This document shows positions 35,436 through 45,153 of a DNA stretch of 64,000 bases, one piece after another. Each line of letters begins with the position of its first letter. Position 1 is the stretch's first letter. Below the pieces are notes generated by a model, which was not told the origin of the DNA, did no database searches, and saw only the letters and a program-made list of their open reading frames with translations. This stretch comes from an uncultured Flavobacteriales bacterium (GTDB lineage Bacteria; Bacteroidota; Bacteroidia; Flavobacteriales; Crocinitomicaceae). The stretch covers positions 1-64,000 of the forward strand of contig CAMLLB010000005.1 in NCBI GenBank assembly GCA_946480815.1, written 5' to 3'. A program made the translations under genes and the position numbers.

Positions 35436-36068
35436 ATGAAAATTGAAATTTGGTCGGACATCATGTGTCCGTTTTGTTATATCGGAAAAAGACATTTGGA
35501 AGCTGCTTTGAGCCAGTTTCCCGACGAACCGTTTGAAATTGAATGGAAGAGTTTCCAGTTGGACCCGACAATCGTCCCACAGTCGGATAAGAACGTTTAC
35601 GAATACCTGGCTGAACGAAAGGGAATATCGGTAGAAGAATCCAAACAAATGCATGCCGGAGTAGTTGCCCGTGCAGCTGAGGTTGGACTTGATTATCATT
35701 TCGAGAAAGCAGTGATCTCCAATTCCTTTGATGCACATCGTTTAATTCAATTAGCCAAAACGAAAGGATTGGGAGATACGATGGAAGAAACGTTTTTCAA
35801 AGCGTATTTCACAGAAGGAAGAAATTTGAACGACACGAATACGTTAATGGAATTAGGTGTTGGTGTAGGATTGAACCCCCTGGATGTAAAAGACGTCCTG
35901 AAGGATGAAACGCAATTTGCAAATGCAGTCAGAAACGATATTTCAGAAGCGCAGCAAATTGGAGTGCGTGGAGTTCCATTCTTTGTTTTCGACCGTAAAT
36001 ATGCTATTTCAGGCGCACAGCCGATAGCCCATTTTGAGCAAACGATCCGGGAGGTTTTGAAAGGATAA
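35436..36068 (+). CDS. DsbA/FrnE-family oxidoreductase
   Basis: This 210-residue thioredoxin-fold protein carries the CPFC active site (Cys11 and Cys14) in IWSDIMCPFCYIGKRHLE. The cis-proline region is GVRGVPFFVFDRKYAISGAQ near 175-195. Members of the FrnE/2-hydroxychromene-isomerase-like branch of the DsbA family act as cytoplasmic disulfide isomerases or thiol oxidoreductases. The protein lacks a signal peptide, which fits FrnE rather than periplasmic DsbA. It ends two bases before a 38-bp perfect palindrome that is repeated elsewhere in the window. Confidence 0.92.
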   Translation: MKIEIWSDIMCPFCYIGKRHLEAALSQFPDEPFEIEWKSFQLDPTIVPQSDKNVYEYLAERKGISVEESKQMHAGVVARAAEVGLDYHFEKAVISNSFDAHRLIQLAKTKGLGDTMEETFFKAYFTEGRNLNDTNTLMELGVGVGLNPLDVKDVLKDETQFANAVRNDISEAQQIGVRGVPFFVFDRKYAISGAQPIAHFEQTIREVLKG

Positions 36069-36069
36069 T

Positions 36070-36107
36070 AAAAAGTAGGGGCGCGATTAATCGCGCCCCT
36101 ACTTTTT
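36070..36107. repeat. 38-bp perfect palindrome (GGGGCGCGATTAATCGCGCCCC core), copy 1
   Basis: The sequence is perfectly self-complementary from 36070 to 36107 around GATTAATC. The T-rich right side lets it act as a terminator for the FrnE-type gene. The 30-bp core AGTAGGGG...CCCCTACT recurs exactly at 52243-52272. Confidence 0.85.
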
Positions 36108-36343
36108 TCACGTGATGACATCGTGGAATGAATAATTCGTAATTAGGCATTCGGAATTTATAAAAATTGTTTAGTTTTACAACGTGAATTTCATTTCTAC
36201 ATATCGAAATTTTACGCGCCATTCCATTTGGCGAATGCGTATTACATCCCATTCCTTTAGGGTCTGAATCGCATAGAGGTTGTTGAGCCTCTGAAAATCC
36301 TTCAACAAACAAGCACAATTTTTTCAATTTTATTTTTTACACG

Positions 36344-37198
36344 ATGAACACGCTCGTTTTGGAAGAGCAAGTTCCCTCATCAGAACCCGCTTTGGTTTCT
36401 GCAGAACTTGCCAATCGAATTGCTTATTTGGAACAACAGGCTAAAACTTTGCATGAGAGTATGCGTTATGCCGGTAGTTTGCAACGCAGTATTTTACCAA
36501 ACGAGCGCATTTTCCAAAACATCTTTTCAGATGCGTTTGTCATTTTTCAGCCAAAAGACATTATAAGCGGTGATTTCTATTGGATCTTCCAGCATCACGA
36601 TGACGTGTATTTCGCTGTCGGTGATTGTACCGGTCATGGTGTTCCGGGAGCAATGGTAAACATTGCAGGAAATGCGTTGCTCAGACAAATTATCCGCCTG
36701 GAAGGCCTTTCCGATCCGGCAAGAATTGTTGAATTGTTGGATCGCGAATTGACCAGTTTGTTTAATGAACACCTGACAGAAGGAACAACCCGTGATGGGA
36801 TGGACCTGGTTTTTTGTAAATTCAATCTCTCACAGATGAAAGGATCATTTTGTGGAGCGGGAAGACCATTGATCCTGTTAAGAGAAGGTGAATTGGTTGA
36901 ATTCAAGAAAGGTCCGGATTCAATCGGGCACACTTCGAAAGAAATGAAGGAGTTTGAGACCATTCATTTCGGTTTGCAGGAAGGAGACCAGTTTTACCTG
37001 TTTTCGGATGGGTACACAGATCAATTCGGTGGTGAGAATGTGAAAAAGTTCAATCGACAGCGTTTCCGGAATTTGCTGACCTCTATTTGCAATTTTGAAT
37101 TGCGGGAACAACGCGCAGAGTTACTTTTTCACTACAATAACTGGAAGGGAAAGCAGGAACAGGTAGACGATATTTGCGTGGTCGGAATAAAGATTTAA
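36344..37198 (+). CDS. PP2C/SpoIIE-type serine phosphatase
   Basis: This 284-residue protein has a short N-terminal coiled coil (about 20-45, ELANRIAYLEQQAKTLHES) followed by a SpoIIE/RsbU-type PP2C phosphatase domain. Metal-binding acidic residues include Asp77 (ISGDFYW) and Asp94 (VGDCTGHGVPG); later motifs are FSDGYTDQFGG and a C-terminal DDICVVGIKI. It lacks transmembrane segments and known sensor domains. In Bacteroidota such phosphatases often follow 7TM or TPR sensor regions; here the partner is missing. Target may be an anti-anti-sigma factor or another phosphoprotein. Confidence 0.93.
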   Translation: MNTLVLEEQVPSSEPALVSAELANRIAYLEQQAKTLHESMRYAGSLQRSILPNERIFQNIFSDAFVIFQPKDIISGDFYWIFQHHDDVYFAVGDCTGHGVPGAMVNIAGNALLRQIIRLEGLSDPARIVELLDRELTSLFNEHLTEGTTRDGMDLVFCKFNLSQMKGSFCGAGRPLILLREGELVEFKKGPDSIGHTSKEMKEFETIHFGLQEGDQFYLFSDGYTDQFGGENVKKFNRQRFRNLLTSICNFELREQRAELLFHYNNWKGKQEQVDDICVVGIKI

Positions 37199-37200
37199 TG

Positions 37201-37277
37201 ATCAATTATAAATTATCAAGGAGACTGAGTCCCGAAAATTCGGGAAAGTCCCTTGATAATTCATCAATTTATAATGA
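37201..37277. terminator. Bidirectional nested hairpin between convergent genes
   Basis: Outer arms ATTATCAAGG/CCTTGATAAT (37212-37221 and 37251-37260) are extended by AT-rich arms. They enclose an inner CCCGAA/TTCGGG stem. The structure sits between the converging phosphatase and T9SS genes and may terminate both. Confidence 0.7.
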
Positions 37278-37283
37278 TAATTT

Positions 37284-39128
37284 CTATCGAACAATCAGCT
37301 TATAATTCTCACCATTCAGGTTAATCCAATACATTCCCGGTTCAAAAGATTGCGTGTCCAATAAATAGGTATCATCCGAATCGATCGTTGCTTCGAAAAC
37401 GGTTTTTCCAAGAGCGTCATAAACGAATAAGCTGGAAATTGGTTCATCTGAAACCACTGTTACCAAGCCTTTATCCGTTGGATTCGGATACACTTTTACC
37501 CGATTTACTTTTAGGCCGTTATTGACGGATTGAATTTCGGATAAATGGAATGAACCATTCATGTCGACTTGTTTTAACCGGTAATAAGAAATTCCTGATA
37601 ATGGAGCCTGATCCAAAAGTGCATAATCAAGTGTTACCTGGGAAACTCCGTTTGCCGGAACTGTTCCGATACCGTACCAGTTCTGTCCGTCTGCAGAACG
37701 CAACACTTCAAAATAGTTGCTGTTCAATTCACTTGCCGTTTGCCAGCTCACAGCTACCTGGCGATCATTCATCAAAACGGCATGGAAGGAAACCAATTCT
37801 ACCGGAAGCGGACTTATGGTAAAATCCTTGGTAGCCAACGTATAATAGCCATCCAGGGTTAAAGGTTGATTTGCAAATAGAATTTGATCTCCGGTAATTG
37901 AAGTGGCTGCGGCAACTTCTGTCCATACTCCTGTTTGTCCGGAACGGTAAATGAGAATATAATTTGAAACCGCTCCCAAATTGACACCTGCCATTCCCGC
38001 ATCACTCATATCGAAGGATATGTTTGTAGTGTGTGAAGTTCCGCTGTTGGTAATATCAATGTACCAGATACGCTGCCAACGGGAAACATTTATTCCTGTG
38101 ATTCCCGCAATATCGGTCGTTATTTCACTATTCGAGGGAAACGCATGTCCTGCCAGGATGTAATCCGAATTATCTAATCCTGAAACAGATTGAATTCCCA
38201 TTCCGGCACAAGTTGACGGGTCGAATTGAAGATTTGAACCACCGGAAGCATCCTTTCCGATCCCTGCAATATTGCGGTCATAATCACCGTTTCCGGGGTT
38301 ATCACCTGCATAGAAATCATTGGAGCTTAAGGGAATGTCATATTTCGCCGACAGGTGATTATTGATAATGATCCGTTGTGCATCGTTCAGTTTTGTGCGA
38401 TACATGATGATTTCGGAAATATACCCGTTAAAGGACCGGGGATCTCCCACATGAGTGGATCCCACAGTTAACGGAGAGTTTTTGTCCGGGATTGCGGTAC
38501 TGCTTTCGGAAGAAGTAATCAGCAATTGTTCCTGGTCATAGATAGATGCCCGCTGTGTTGAAGTCAATGTTCCGTCATAGAAAACATCGTAAATTTTATT
38601 GGTATTGATATTACTTGAGGTGTTGCTCGAAAAACGGTTGTTATCGTTATCAATATCAATAGTAAGCTCATTTGCTGAATAAAAGAAGATCATGAAAGCC
38701 TCTTCGTTCCCAAAGTTGATCCGTTTGCTGATAATGGATTGGGCGTTTCCAAATCCTTTCATACGTGTGACGGTGAAGAAACTGTAACCGCTAGTATTAT
38801 CAAAGATGGGATTGTCCGGAGTAGAAAAGTAGTCATTCTGCCCGGTACCGTTATTGTTATCAAATTCAATAGCAGGAAATCCGTTCATCAGTGAATTTAC
38901 AAACAAAGGCTGTTGGACCGCCGTATTTTGACTCAGTACCACGCCATTCCCGGATTGATCATTCCATGAAGTAACAGGAGCACCGTTTGTTGAAGTACTG
39001 GTACCGGCATCTGCTTTTAACCATAACACGTTGGTAGCAGAAGTTCCAACACCGGCAGGACCGGATTGCCCGAATGAGGAAAACACCGATAAACTAACCA
39101 GGAGAGTTAAGGATAGAAAGTTGTTCAT
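37284..39128 (-). CDS. T9SS-sorted protein with LamG-like domain
   Basis: This 614-residue secreted protein has a signal peptide (about 1-20, ending SSFGQS). A concanavalin-like/LamG domain spans about 30-250, opening VLWLKADAGTSTSTNGAP. A second beta region follows at about 270-430. A fibronectin-like region then begins LPVELVSFHAVLMNDRQVAV, a typical lead-in to the sorting tail. The type A domain has VYPNPTDKG. An upstream in-frame start (39164) adds a hydrophilic 12-residue leader and is rejected in favour of ATG 39128. Role is probably adhesion or carbohydrate binding; no catalytic motif is seen. Confidence 0.9.
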   Translation of the reverse strand: MNNFLSLTLLVSLSVFSSFGQSGPAGVGTSATNVLWLKADAGTSTSTNGAPVTSWNDQSGNGVVLSQNTAVQQPLFVNSLMNGFPAIEFDNNNGTGQNDYFSTPDNPIFDNTSGYSFFTVTRMKGFGNAQSIISKRINFGNEEAFMIFFYSANELTIDIDNDNNRFSSNTSSNINTNKIYDVFYDGTLTSTQRASIYDQEQLLITSSESSTAIPDKNSPLTVGSTHVGDPRSFNGYISEIIMYRTKLNDAQRIIINNHLSAKYDIPLSSNDFYAGDNPGNGDYDRNIAGIGKDASGGSNLQFDPSTCAGMGIQSVSGLDNSDYILAGHAFPSNSEITTDIAGITGINVSRWQRIWYIDITNSGTSHTTNISFDMSDAGMAGVNLGAVSNYILIYRSGQTGVWTEVAAATSITGDQILFANQPLTLDGYYTLATKDFTISPLPVELVSFHAVLMNDRQVAVSWQTASELNSNYFEVLRSADGQNWYGIGTVPANGVSQVTLDYALLDQAPLSGISYYRLKQVDMNGSFHLSEIQSVNNGLKVNRVKVYPNPTDKGLVTVVSDEPISSLFVYDALGKTVFEATIDSDDTYLLDTQSFEPGMYWINLNGENYKLIVR

Positions 39129-39356
39129 TATTCTAACACGATTACAAATTTTAATTTGAATCAAATGTGATTCTCTTACGCAGGCATAAAATTACTTCAA
39201 AAACCTGGAAAAATGATTCATAAAAGGCGTTAAATGAACCAATTAACATTTCAATACGAATGTGTGAATAATGAGAACACGTGTGTTTTCTCAGAAAGTC
39301 AGAACTTTTGGATGCTCATGAAGGTTACGAAAATTATACAAGCTGCAAAACGGATC

Positions 39357-40667
39357 TTATTGTGCCAGCCACAAAGTAGGGTTGATGCGCTGCACCGATC
39401 CTTCAACAACCTGGTGAATTTCGAAGTGTGAAGTAGAAAGATTTCCTTCTTCATCGGCAAGCAGAGATCCGATCGACTGTTTTGAACTGACTTTATCACC
39501 CACAGAAACATAGGCTTCCTGTAAGTTACTGTAAACGGTTCTGTAAGCTCCGTGTTTGATAATGATCACCTTTCCTGCTCCCGGAATGTTCAAAACACTG
39601 GTTACTTCTCCTTCAAAAACGGCCCTTACCTGTGAATTTTTAGGAGCTCCGATATCAATTCCGTTGTTGTTGGTGTATACATTCGGTAAAGTCGGGTGTG
39701 CATTTTTACCATAGTTTTCCGTAATGGAACCCTTTGCTACCGGCCAGGGCAATTTCCCCCTGTTTGATTCAAAACTTTTACCGAGAGCAATGTTCTCCTT
39801 GGTATCCGTGAATGCAACTTCTTTTTTTGTCGGAGTAGAAGTGGCAGTTGTTTTGGTCGGAGTGGAGCTGCTGGTACTTTTTGATGCCAGGGAAGCTTTT
39901 TTCTCTGCTTCTTTTCTGGCCTTTGCTTCAGCCTCCGCAATTTCTTTTTCAATAGCCAGTTTAATGCGGCGCTTCAATTCTGCTTTCTGACGTTCCTGCT
40001 CTTTCAATTCCGCCATCAATGCATTCTCATCTTTACGTAATTTTTCCAGTGCGAGTTGTTTCGTGGACTTATCTTTTTCTATTTGCTTCTTTTCAATGAT
40101 TTTCTCCTCCAGTAACAATTTTTTATGGTCCTTCTCTTCCCGGATCGTTTTGATTTCCCGGTGAATTGTTTTTTCGTTTTGGAGAATGACTTTGAATTGC
40201 TTTTGCTGGATTTCTGAAAGGCGTTTTAAGTAAGAGGTTCTTTTCACTGCTTCGAAATAATTGGAGGAGGAAAAGATGTACATCATTTTTGCCGATTTAT
40301 TGCGGTGTTTGTAAGCATAAATCAGCAATTTCTTATATTGTTCCTTTAAGCGTACGAGGCGTTTCTGAAGCTCTTTGATCTGGTCTCCTTTGGAAGAGAT
40401 CGTTAGCTCGGCACTGCGGATCTGGTTGTCAAAATTCCGGACGAGGAGTTCCCGGTTTTTAACCTGGTTCTCAATTAACTTCAATTCATTCAAAGAAGAT
40501 TCCGTTCCCTTTTTTACTTTATCCAACAAGGATTTTGTAGTGGAAAGTTTCTTTTCCAGCTTGTTTTGTTCAGCCTGGAGCTGATCACTTTTCTTTTGCG
40601 ACCAGACAAAGCCTGTACTTGTCAATAAAAGGATAAACAGGCTATTTTTCAGAATTGCAGTCACCAT
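39357..40667 (-). CDS. EnvC-like murein hydrolase activator
   Basis: This 436-residue protein has a signal peptide (about 1-22), a long coiled coil (about 25-250) and a C-terminal LytM/M23 domain (about 320-436). The metal-ligand positions are degenerate. The usual H-x-G-x-D motif reads NNGIDI, so the His is Asn. The usual H-x-H near the end reads SHFEI, lacking the first His. This fits an EnvC-type activator of amidases rather than an active endopeptidase. It overlaps the DUF4292 gene by 26 bases at its start and ends the long minus-strand cluster. A cell-division or envelope-remodelling role is expected from the family. Confidence 0.92.
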   Translation of the reverse strand: MVTAILKNSLFILLLTSTGFVWSQKKSDQLQAEQNKLEKKLSTTKSLLDKVKKGTESSLNELKLIENQVKNRELLVRNFDNQIRSAELTISSKGDQIKELQKRLVRLKEQYKKLLIYAYKHRNKSAKMMYIFSSSNYFEAVKRTSYLKRLSEIQQKQFKVILQNEKTIHREIKTIREEKDHKKLLLEEKIIEKKQIEKDKSTKQLALEKLRKDENALMAELKEQERQKAELKRRIKLAIEKEIAEAEAKARKEAEKKASLASKSTSSSTPTKTTATSTPTKKEVAFTDTKENIALGKSFESNRGKLPWPVAKGSITENYGKNAHPTLPNVYTNNNGIDIGAPKNSQVRAVFEGEVTSVLNIPGAGKVIIIKHGAYRTVYSNLQEAYVSVGDKVSSKQSIGSLLADEEGNLSTSHFEIHQVVEGSVQRINPTLWLAQ

Positions 40668-41538
40668 ATTCTTCCGGTATTACAAAGTAAATTTCCTGAG
40701 GTGTGTTTATTTCTGTTTTATCGTAATCCATTGTTAGAACGATATGATTCCGTGCCGTTACAATATCAATGACTACTTCTTTTGGTATTAGGTATGTATC
40801 TACTGTATCCCGGTCAATATAATCCACGGAAATATGCGTAGTATCTTCCGGGCTGTCAATCACCAAACGGCTGATGCTTTTCAGCGATGGATGAATGAAG
40901 TAACGGATTATGACATTGTTTTCGTCCTCCTCGTTGTTGTTCCGGTCCCTGCGTGGATTTGTATTGTCCCGCTCGTGCCGGTTGTTCCTGTTGGGATTAT
41001 TCTCATCCCTGCTCTCTTTTCGGATAATGCGTTTCCGGTGTGATGAGATAATGTAATTATAGGGATCATTGATCTGGAAATATTTTTGAGCGGTATCGTA
41101 TGCAACCGGCAATCCGAGTAACAATTCTTCAATATTCCGGTAGTCGAAATCCACACCGAAAGATTCTTTGATGTAACCCATTGTGGTGCGGATGGCACAC
41201 TTGTCTTTCCGGTTGGAAATAAACAGGGAATCGCGTCTGATCAATGAATTTACAATCGGAATTCCGGCATAGGTAATGATCGGATTAATAGCGCTGTCTC
41301 TCACAGCACGAATAGAAGTCTTGAAACTTACTCTTCGATTTGTATCTGAGAAATGGCATTTGATTTTTGTGTAAAACGAATTCGGACGAATACCGGAAAT
41401 ACTGTCCATTGCCTGGATCAACTCACTTGTTTTTCGTTTTTCAAGCTTGATCGGTTTGTCTGCAACGGGCCTCCTTGCACAAGAAACCAAAAGGACCAGC
41501 AAAGCAATTCCCAACCATTTAATATTCCGGATCGACAT
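40642..41538 (-). CDS. DUF4292-family lipoprotein
   Basis: This 298-residue lipoprotein has a signal ending LLVSCARR (lipidated Cys near 20). It shows the DUF4292 pattern: a beta-rich body with conserved motifs such as SIRAVRDSAINPIITYAGIP and VDFDYRNIEELLLG. An R/N/D-rich low-complexity insert lies at about 195-225. These proteins resemble LolA/LolB-like folds, so envelope lipid or lipoprotein handling is plausible. The 54-residue in-frame extension to 41700 would overlap the TPR gene and lacks a lipobox at the terminus, so ATG 41538 is chosen. It overlaps both neighbours by 20-26 bases, indicating coupled expression. Confidence 0.88.
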   Translation of the reverse strand: MSIRNIKWLGIALLVLLVSCARRPVADKPIKLEKRKTSELIQAMDSISGIRPNSFYTKIKCHFSDTNRRVSFKTSIRAVRDSAINPIITYAGIPIVNSLIRRDSLFISNRKDKCAIRTTMGYIKESFGVDFDYRNIEELLLGLPVAYDTAQKYFQINDPYNYIISSHRKRIIRKESRDENNPNRNNRHERDNTNPRRDRNNNEEDENNVIIRYFIHPSLKSISRLVIDSPEDTTHISVDYIDRDTVDTYLIPKEVVIDIVTARNHIVLTMDYDKTEINTPQEIYFVIPEEYGDCNSEK

Positions 41539-43225
41539 ACGTTTTTGATTGAATTTTTTTGGTGAGTAATTTATTCTTTGATCCAAGTGTAAGTGCCTTT
41601 TTCCATAATTCGAGCGCTTTGGAAGTGTCACCCAATTTGAAGAATGCATCACCCATGTGCTCGATGTAATTTTTGTTCTCTTTATCCAGTTCGTCTGCAA
41701 TTGTAAATTGTTCCAACGCCTGCTTGAATTTACCTTGTTTAAAGTAGATCAAGCCTTTCGTATCCACATAGGGTGCCTGATTTGATTTACCGTCAAGTGC
41801 TTCGTTGATCAACCTTTCAGCTTTGGGAAGATCCATGTTTGCAAGGGCCAGTCGCATGGCATAATTATTCTTCGTCAGGGAATTGGAAGGGAAAAGAGCT
41901 AATGCTTTATCGTAGGCTTCGGCACCTTCCGTATAACGTTTCAACCCGAACAGCGCATCTCCTTTTTGAGCATAAAATTCGGATTCTGTTGCAGGATCGT
42001 CTACAACCAGGTCTTTGCCCATATCGGCTGCATCAATTGCCTCCTGAAAATGATCCAATTGCACACAGGCAATCGTATACAGCAATTGTACGCTCGAAAT
42101 AGTCGGGAACAAGGCGCTGCATGCACGTGCATCTTTGTACAGATCTTCAAATTTCATTAATTCATATTCCAGCATCAATACCTGGTTCCAGATCGGGAAT
42201 TTATTCTCTTCAAACTTCAGGGCATTTTTATAAGCTGCAAGTGCTTCTTCTTTCTGACCGTTCCGAAGCAGTAAATCGCCTTTTACAGAGTAGCCTTTTG
42301 CATTATCAGGATAACTTGCGATGAGCAAATCTGCCAGGTTAATCAATTCTTTATCCACCGGGACCTGCTTTTCATACAAGTCCAGCAAGACAGACATTTT
42401 GGTATCAAGATCCACACCCGTTCCCTGGAAGGCAGCAGTGAAATACTTGTATGCTTCCGGTTTGTTCATTTGCCGGTAATACAAATCCCCTAATGCCAGG
42501 TTTGCGCGTGCATTCGACGGGTCGTTTTTCACCAGTTCGACCAGCATGGATTGCGCTTTGGCGATTTCTCTTTTCGAAAAATAGTAATCCACAAGTGTTC
42601 CGATCAAGCTCAGATCATCGGGATAAACTTCCCGTGCTTTTTGAATTTCAGCAATTCCTTTTTCGTCTTGTTTCAGAGAAACGTACAATTCAAACTTCTG
42701 GATAGCCAAATCAGGCAGTACACCCAACTGGTCTTCCATCTTATTCAATGAGTTGATCGCATCGGTCTGACGGCCCAGGCGCTTCAGGATTTCAGCATGA
42801 GCAAATAACCAATCTACGTTATTGGGTTGTGCCTTGACCATTTTTGCAAAGCACTTTTCGGCTTCTGTAAACTTCCCCTGGTTGTAATACATGTATCCCA
42901 ATTCCTGGGTATACCAAATATTGTTCGGGTCCAGTTTGCTTGCCAGTTCGGTGTATTCGGCAGCCTTGCTTTTATTGTCGAGTTGCAGGTAGCACTGACT
43001 TAATCCGAAAGCTGCTGCATCATCCGTTGGCCGGATCACGAGGCAGGAATCAAAGGCCAGAATAGCATCATTTAATTGTCCCTTTACTTTGTAACGCATT
43101 GCATTGTGAAAAGTCTGAATGTAAGCCAGATCATACTGGGAATTCGTTTTTCCGACAGCAACTTTCTTTGTTCCACAGGAAGTGAAAATAAGAAGGAGTG
43201 CAGCTATGTAAAGGAACTGTTTCAT
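41519..43225 (-). CDS. TPR-repeat lipoprotein
   Basis: This 568-residue protein has a lipoprotein signal ending LIFTSCGTK. Tetratricopeptide repeats cover most of the remainder. Examples are AAAFGLSQCYLQLDNKSKAA, YTQELGYMYYNQGKFTEAEK and DAFFKLGDTSKALELWKKAL. It is probably an outer-membrane-anchored scaffold facing the periplasm. It sits in a conserved Bacteroidota-type gene order (dut, nucleotidyltransferase, TPR, DUF4292, EnvC). Its start overlaps the nucleotidyltransferase stop by one base, and its end overlaps the DUF4292 start. Partners are probably envelope-biogenesis factors. Confidence 0.93.
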   Translation of the reverse strand: MKQFLYIAALLLIFTSCGTKKVAVGKTNSQYDLAYIQTFHNAMRYKVKGQLNDAILAFDSCLVIRPTDDAAAFGLSQCYLQLDNKSKAAEYTELASKLDPNNIWYTQELGYMYYNQGKFTEAEKCFAKMVKAQPNNVDWLFAHAEILKRLGRQTDAINSLNKMEDQLGVLPDLAIQKFELYVSLKQDEKGIAEIQKAREVYPDDLSLIGTLVDYYFSKREIAKAQSMLVELVKNDPSNARANLALGDLYYRQMNKPEAYKYFTAAFQGTGVDLDTKMSVLLDLYEKQVPVDKELINLADLLIASYPDNAKGYSVKGDLLLRNGQKEEALAAYKNALKFEENKFPIWNQVLMLEYELMKFEDLYKDARACSALFPTISSVQLLYTIACVQLDHFQEAIDAADMGKDLVVDDPATESEFYAQKGDALFGLKRYTEGAEAYDKALALFPSNSLTKNNYAMRLALANMDLPKAERLINEALDGKSNQAPYVDTKGLIYFKQGKFKQALEQFTIADELDKENKNYIEHMGDAFFKLGDTSKALELWKKALTLGSKNKLLTKKIQSKTYVDPEY

Positions 43226-44232
43226 CAGCTAATTATTGAATAGTCACTTAAGCTCAAATCCCGAGCCAAACCTTTGTATTTTGAATGTGAACCCAGCATG
43301 GAGTCTTTCAAATTCGCATCAACAATGATGGAATATTGCTGCAAAATGCTGTTTTTAATGATGGAATTGGTTACCATAGAACCCTTTCCAAGAGAAACAT
43401 GTGGTCCTACAACCGAGTTCTCCAGGATTACGTCTTTCCCGATAAAACAAGGAGGAATGATGATGGAATTCAACACTTTTGCAGAGTCGTCTACCATGTC
43501 AATACCTTTTTCCTGGTCATATTCCAACACGCGTTGGTTCGTAATAACTGTAACTTCTTTATTTCCGCAATCGAGCCATTCATCTACTTCTCCCGGTTTA
43601 AAACGTTTTCCTTTTTCCGTCAGTCTGCGCAATGCATCAGGAAGCTGGTACTCACCACTCTTTATGATACCGTTTTCTACCAAAAAGTTTAATTCGTCTC
43701 TCAAAGCCAATCCGTCTTTGAAATAGTAGATCCCGATCATGGCCAAATCCGAAACGAAATCTTTCGGTTTTTCCACGAAGTCAATGATCTCACCGTTATC
43801 GTTCAATTTTACCACTCCGAAAGCACTTGGATCTTCGATCTGTTTCACCCACAAAATTCCATCTGCATTCGGGTCAATTTTGAAGTTGGCACGGAACAAG
43901 GTATCCGCAAATGCAACAACAACAGGACCTTGCAGCAATTTTTCAGCACAAAGGACCGCATGTGCAGTTCCTAGCGGTTTATCCTGGTAAAAAATGCTTC
44001 CTTTAGCGCCTAATTTCTCAGCTACTTTGATCAATTCAGCTTCAATTTCAGGACCAAAATCACCGATCACAAAACCAATTTCATCAATCGGTTCACTGCA
44101 CAATGCAGCAATGTCTTCCACCAAGCGGTGAACGATCGGTTTTCCGCCAACCGGTACAAGTGGTTTCGGAACTGTTAATGTATGTGGTCTCAATCGGCTA
44201 CCACGTCCTGCCATTGGAACGATAACTTTCAT
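43225..44232 (-). CDS. Sugar-phosphate nucleotidyltransferase
   Basis: This 335-residue enzyme has the RmlA/GlmU-type signature PMAGRGSRLRPHT followed by PKPLVPVGGKP within residues 1-35. Residues to about 240 form the nucleotidyltransferase domain. The C-terminal 80 residues carry hexapeptide-type beta-helix turns (VILENSVVGPHVSLGKGSM). It activates a sugar-1-phosphate to an NDP-sugar, probably for cell-envelope glycans. The sugar is not certain; GlmU-like, mannose-1-P or glucose-1-P enzymes share these features. It is translationally coupled to the TPR gene and lies 8 bases after dut. Confidence 0.93.
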   Translation of the reverse strand: MKVIVPMAGRGSRLRPHTLTVPKPLVPVGGKPIVHRLVEDIAALCSEPIDEIGFVIGDFGPEIEAELIKVAEKLGAKGSIFYQDKPLGTAHAVLCAEKLLQGPVVVAFADTLFRANFKIDPNADGILWVKQIEDPSAFGVVKLNDNGEIIDFVEKPKDFVSDLAMIGIYYFKDGLALRDELNFLVENGIIKSGEYQLPDALRRLTEKGKRFKPGEVDEWLDCGNKEVTVITNQRVLEYDQEKGIDMVDDSAKVLNSIIIPPCFIGKDVILENSVVGPHVSLGKGSMVTNSIIKNSILQQYSIIVDANLKDSMLGSHSKYKGLARDLSLSDYSIIS

Positions 44233-44240
44233 AGTATAAT

Positions 44241-44675
44241 TTAATTTTTTCCGGTACTTCCGAAACCACCGTCTCCACGACCGGTTTCAGAAAGTTCGTT
44301 TGTTTCTTTTAATTGTGCCTGTACAAATGGTGCTACAACCATTTGTGCTACGCGTTCACCACTTTCGATGATAACGTCTTCATTCGACAAGTTGATTAAT
44401 AACACACCGATTTCACCACGGTAATCTGCATCAATAGTTCCCGGTGAATTCAGAACAGTTACTCCCTGTTTGAATGCAAACCCGCTTCTTGGCCGGATCT
44501 GAACTTCAAATCCACTTGGAATTTCGAGGTACAAACCTGTTGGGATCAACTTGCGCTCCAAAGGTTTTAAAGTAACCGGTTCATTCAAAAATGCACGAAT
44601 ATCCAAACCTGCAGAATCTGCTGTTGCGTAATGTGGCAACTCATTGTTCGATTTATTGATGACTTTGATTTCCAT
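44241..44675 (-). CDS. dut: Deoxyuridine 5'-triphosphate nucleotidohydrolase
   Basis: This trimeric dUTPase of 144 residues hydrolyses dUTP to dUMP and pyrophosphate. All five family motifs are visible: [28 protein letters not shown] with the catalytic Asp, GERVAQMVV, and the C-terminal [11 protein letters not shown]. It lowers uracil in DNA and supplies dUMP. It is the second of a tightly packed minus-strand run between gldH (4 bases away) and the nucleotidyltransferase. Confidence 0.97.
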   Translation of the reverse strand: MEIKVINKSNNELPHYATADSAGLDIRAFLNEPVTLKPLERKLIPTGLYLEIPSGFEVQIRPRSGFAFKQGVTVLNSPGTIDADYRGEIGVLLINLSNEDVIIESGERVAQMVVAPFVQAQLKETNELSETGRGDGGFGSTGKN

Positions 44676-44679
44676 AGTG

Positions 44680-45153
44680 TTATTCCTTCGTTGGATTTTT
44701 GGTCACAGCATAGCTGATATCCATTACATTTTTTGCGCTTTGTTCCGTAATACCCTGTTCAAAGGTGAAAATATAATCTCCTTTTTGAGGGAATTTCACA
44801 TGTCTGAAATAGACCGTATTCTCTACGATAGTTCCGGAAGTTTCACCGATCCAGGAACCATCCGGATTCGCAATTTTTACCTCCACGGGTTCTCTGCCGA
44901 CCTGGCCGCCCGGAGTTTTCGAATGAATGAAGAACCACAGGTTATTGTATCCATAATCGGTGGTCGTGCGCAGTGTAATCTGAACGGTATAAAAAGCAGC
45001 GGTATCCGTAATATTGACCTTAAACACCGGTTTTACGTCCTGTTCCCACGCATTATTGGCGAAAGAATACGACTTGTTATAAAGCGGTGAATCTCCGCAG
45101 GAGCAGAGAAAAACCAATAAAACCAATATCCAACTATTTTTCAGTGCCTTCAT
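44680..45153 (-). CDS. gldH: Gliding motility lipoprotein GldH
   Basis: This 157-residue lipoprotein has a signal ending LVFLCSCGD. The mature part has the GldH pattern [20 protein letters not shown], then [17 protein letters not shown] and a terminal [20 protein letters not shown]. GldH is required for gliding and T9SS function in Flavobacterium johnsoniae. Its presence matches the five T9SS substrates in this window. The upstream in-frame extension to 45447 is the antisense-frame reading of the RicT tail and is rejected; ATG 45153 places the signal peptide correctly. It overlaps the RicT stop by 20 bases. Confidence 0.93.
   Translation of the reverse strand: MKALKNSWILVLLVFLCSCGDSPLYNKSYSFANNAWEQDVKPVFKVNITDTAAFYTVQITLRTTTDYGYNNLWFFIHSKTPGGQVGREPVEVKIANPDGSWIGETSGTIVENTVYFRHVKFPQKGDYIFTFEQGITEQSAKNVMDISYAVTKNPTKE

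Noticed and set aside
41539..41700. 54-residue N-terminal extension of the DUF4292 protein
   Set aside because: It overlaps the TPR gene end and lacks a secretion signal at the start.
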